From Actinomycetota bacterium (GTDB taxonomy: Bacteria; Actinomycetota; Acidimicrobiia; IMCC26256; JACDBD01): a stretch of DNA of 15,368 nucleotides. Of the stretch, positions 13,529-15,368 are shown piece by piece. Under the pieces are notes generated by a model. It was not told where the DNA came from. It searched no databases and worked only from the letters and a program-made list of their open reading frames with translations. Where the stretch lies: NCBI GenBank assembly GCA_013695115.1, contig JACDBD010000162.1, forward strand, positions 1 to 15,368. Reading direction: 5' to 3'. Made by a program: the position numbers and the translations under genes. Every line of letters starts with the position of its first letter. Positions within the stretch are counted from its first letter, which is position 1.

Positions 13529-13535
13529 CCGAAGC

Positions 13536-14720
13536 ATGAAGTTGTCGCAGCTGCGCCGGGCGATGCGCGAGTACGCGAGCGGGTTCGATCCCGCGCTGGT
13601 CTCAGCCCATGACGCGGCGACGGTGGTGGATGAGGCGTCTGCGATCGAGAAGATGGCGGCGACGGTGAAGGCGCTGGCGGCGGCGCGGGTCGCCGAGACC
13701 GAGGTGTGGCGGGCGGGCGGTGAACGCTCGGCCGCGCATGACCTGGCGCGGCGAATGGGGGCGTCGATCGCTCAGGCACAGGAGGCGCTGGGCACCGGCC
13801 GGCGGTTGCGCGACCTACCCGCGGTGGCGCAGGCAGCGCGGCGAGGCGAGCTCTCGATGCAGCAGGCGGCACTGGTCACGGATGCGGCTACCGCCGCGCC
13901 AGACGCCGAGAAGCGCCTGTTGGAGACGTCGAGGTCGGGCTCGTTCGGTGCGCTGCGCGAGGAGTGCGCTCGCACCAAAGCGAACGCCTGCGACCGCGAA
14001 GCGCGACGGCGGGCCATCCATGAGCATCGCCAGCTGCGAAGCTGGGTCGACACCGACGGCACCGGTCACCTCCACCTGCGCGACAACCCCGAGCGCGTCG
14101 CCGAGATCATGACCGGCCTCGCCCCCACCCGCGACCGGCTGTTGAAGCAGGCCCGTAAGCGCGGCCGGCGCGAGCCACTCGAGGCGTACGCCGCCGACGC
14201 CCTCCACCAGGTCATCTGCCGGCGGACCGCCAAGGCCACCGGCGCCACCAAGATGCTGGTGCGCGTCGATCTCGAGCGGCTGCTGAGTGGCGCGGCTGTG
14301 GGCGAGGGCGTCTGCGAGATCGCCGGCTACGGCCCCGTCGCCGTCTCCGCGGTTCGCGACCTGATCGAGACCGGCGACCCGTTCCTCGCCGCGGTCGTGA
14401 CCAAAGGCAAGGAAGTCGTAGGCGTCGCCCACCTCGGGCGCCGCCCGACCGCCCATCAGCGCAGCGCCCTCGAGTGGCTCTATCCCACGTGTGCCGCCGA
14501 GGGCTGCAACGCGCTCACGTTCCTGGAGTTCGACCACCGCGACGACTGGGCCAAGACTCATCGCACCGTCTTCGACTTGCTCGACCGGCTGTGCTCGCAC
14601 CACCACGACCTCAAGACCAGAGACAACTGGGCCCTGGTAGAAGGGCGCGGCAAACGGGCCTTCGTCGCACCCGGCGACACCCGACATCCCCGACATACCG
14701 ACACGCCCGTCGCGGCGTGA
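13536..14720 (+). CDS. DUF222 / HNH endonuclease-like protein (13E12 repeat type)
   Basis: 394 residues. The N-terminal two thirds is the helical DUF222 region (for example IEKMAATVKALAAARVAETEVW, about 37-58, and LRDLPAVAQAARRGELSMQQAALV, about 91-114). The C-terminus is an HNH nuclease-like domain: Cys319 and Cys324 (YPTCAAEGC), LEFDHRDDWAKT (330-341; Asp333, His334), then LCSHHHDLKT (352-361). Such proteins occur in many copies in actinobacteria (REP13E12 family of Mycobacterium) and are often near mobile sequence; their substrate and role are poorly defined. The ATG at 13536 is chosen because a TACACT box sits just upstream. A GTG at 13464 would add a 24-residue hydrophobic, Trp/Leu-rich segment not expected for this family. 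It ends 6 bases from the convergent transporter gene. Confidence 0.88.
   Translation: MKLSQLRRAMREYASGFDPALVSAHDAATVVDEASAIEKMAATVKALAAARVAETEVWRAGGERSAAHDLARRMGASIAQAQEALGTGRRLRDLPAVAQAARRGELSMQQAALVTDAATAAPDAEKRLLETSRSGSFGALREECARTKANACDREARRRAIHEHRQLRSWVDTDGTGHLHLRDNPERVAEIMTGLAPTRDRLLKQARKRGRREPLEAYAADALHQVICRRTAKATGATKMLVRVDLERLLSGAAVGEGVCEIAGYGPVAVSAVRDLIETGDPFLAAVVTKGKEVVGVAHLGRRPTAHQRSALEWLYPTCAAEGCNALTFLEFDHRDDWAKTHRTVFDLLDRLCSHHHDLKTRDNWALVEGRGKRAFVAPGDTRHPRHTDTPVAA
14702..14719. repeat. inverted repeat at convergent gene ends
   Basis: CACGCC (14702-14707) and GGCGTG (14714-14719) are perfect 6-base inverted repeats with a 6-base loop, overlapping the stop codon of the HNH gene. 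It is the only hairpin near this convergent junction and might slow or stop transcription. No T-run follows on either side, so a terminator role is only possible. Confidence 0.3.
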
Positions 14721-14726
14721 CCTTGC

Positions 14727-15368
14727 CTAGTTGACTCCGACGCCCACGGCCTTGCCGACGAGGAAGGTCGCGGTGGCCACCAGCGCGCCGATGACGGCCA
14801 TGCGTATCCCGGAGCGGCCGGCGGGCCGGGCGGTGAAGACCGACAGAACCGCGCCGACGGCAAAGAGCGCCACGACCGAGAACGCGGCCGAGGTGACGGT
14901 CGCGGCGGCACCGCTACCGAAGATGAACGGCACGATCGGAAGTAGCGCACCGAGCGCGAACGCTACGAACGATGACCCCGCCGCCACCCACGGCGATCCG
15001 AGGCTGCCGGGGTCGAGGCCGAGCTCCTCCCGCGCCAGCGTGTCGAGGGCGACCTCGGGCCGGCTCATGATGTTGTCGACCAGCGCCTTCGCCTCGTCCG
15101 GGTGGATGCCCTTGGCCTGGTAGATGAGCTCGAGCTCCTCGCGCTCCTCGTCGGGGAAGGCGTTGAGCTCCTCCCGCTCGATGCGCAGCTCGTTTTCGTA
15201 GAGCTCGCGCTGCGAGCGCACCGACACCCACTCGCCCGACGCCATCGAGAACGCCCCCGCCACCAGGCCGGCGACGCCGGCGAGCAGCACGATGCCCTTG
15301 GTGGACGTTCCGCCGGCCACCCCCATGACCAGCGAGAAGTTGGAGACGAGCCCGTCGTTCACGCCGAA
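14727..15368 (-). CDS. VIT1/CCC1-family metal ion transporter (5' end outside the window)
   Basis: Integral membrane protein of the vacuolar iron transporter family, expected to move Fe2+ or Mn2+ out of the cytoplasm. 213 residues are visible. The frame is open to the window edge and begins FGVNDGLVSNFSLVMG, matching the family's conserved FGxNDGLVSN, so the first residues lie beyond 15368 and the GTG at 15362 is not the true start. Membrane segments: around NFSLVMGVAGG, GIVLLAGVAGLVAGAFSMA, AAGSSFVAFALGALLPIVPF, AAFSVVALFAVGAVLSVF and MAVIGALVATATFLVG. The signature SMASGEWVSVRSQRELY follows the second. A cytosolic, Glu-rich helical region (ERIEREELNAFPDEEREELEL-like, then PDEAKALVDNIM) separates the second and third segments; in this family it binds metal. 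It converges on the HNH gene. Confidence 0.92.
   Translation of the reverse strand, partial: FGVNDGLVSNFSLVMGVAGGTSTKGIVLLAGVAGLVAGAFSMASGEWVSVRSQRELYENELRIEREELNAFPDEEREELELIYQAKGIHPDEAKALVDNIMSRPEVALDTLAREELGLDPGSLGSPWVAAGSSFVAFALGALLPIVPFIFGSGAAATVTSAAFSVVALFAVGAVLSVFTARPAGRSGIRMAVIGALVATATFLVGKAVGVGVN

Noticed and set aside
13464..13535. GTG start adding a hydrophobic N-terminus to the HNH protein
   Set aside because: The extra Trp/Leu-rich segment is not expected for DUF222 proteins, and the ATG at 13536 has a TACACT box immediately upstream.
15360..15362. GTG as the start codon of the VIT1/CCC1 gene
   Set aside because: The frame continues upstream as FGVNDGLVSN, matching the conserved FGxNDGLVSN of the family, so the true start is outside the window.

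Overview
The window is a GC-rich, gene-dense piece of a bacterial chromosome, most likely from a high-GC actinobacterium. The order rplM-rpsI-glmM ... glmS-like-acpS-nnrDE-alr-alpha/beta hydrolase is the housekeeping neighbourhood I know from Mycobacterium and Streptomyces. Several features (GTG starts, codons ending in G or C, a DUF222/HNH protein of the 13E12 type) also point to Actinomycetota. A deep-branching group such as Acidimicrobiia would fit, but that placement is inference. I see no tRNA, rRNA, CRISPR array, insertion sequence or phage gene.

Layout. (1) 2-7921, minus strand: a tightly packed operon read right to left. It contains a 1141-residue GlmS-like protein, acpS, a fused NAD(P)HX epimerase/dehydratase, a two-CBS-domain protein, alanine racemase and an alpha/beta hydrolase. 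Junctions are 4-base overlaps or gaps of 1, 3 and 13 bases. (2) 8005-8397, plus strand: a small SnoaL/NTF2-like protein. (3) 8394-10635, minus strand: rplM, rpsI and glmM. (4) 10709-13442, plus strand: an unusual alkaline-phosphatase-superfamily phosphodiesterase overlapping a threonine ammonia-lyase. (5) 13536-14720, plus strand: a DUF222/HNH endonuclease-like protein. (6) 14727-15368, minus strand: a VIT1/CCC1-type metal transporter whose 5' end lies beyond the window.

How the genes fit together. GlmS-like and GlmM would make glucosamine-6-phosphate and then glucosamine-1-phosphate for UDP-GlcNAc. Alr supplies D-alanine, so cell-wall precursor supply is encoded next to ribosomal proteins L13 and S9. 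AcpS activates acyl carrier protein, and NnrDE repairs damaged NAD(P)H.

Main points of interest. The protein in the glmS position keeps the glutaminase residues and most isomerase residues. It has a ~140-residue insertion after the N-terminal Cys, a ~300-residue unrecognised C-terminal extension, and no lysine where GlmS keeps its Schiff-base lysine. The phosphodiesterase appears to have its AlkP-fold C-terminal segment at the N-terminus, as in a circular permutation. Three transcription units show a TANNNT hexamer ending 6-7 bases before the start codon, the layout of leaderless actinobacterial transcripts.
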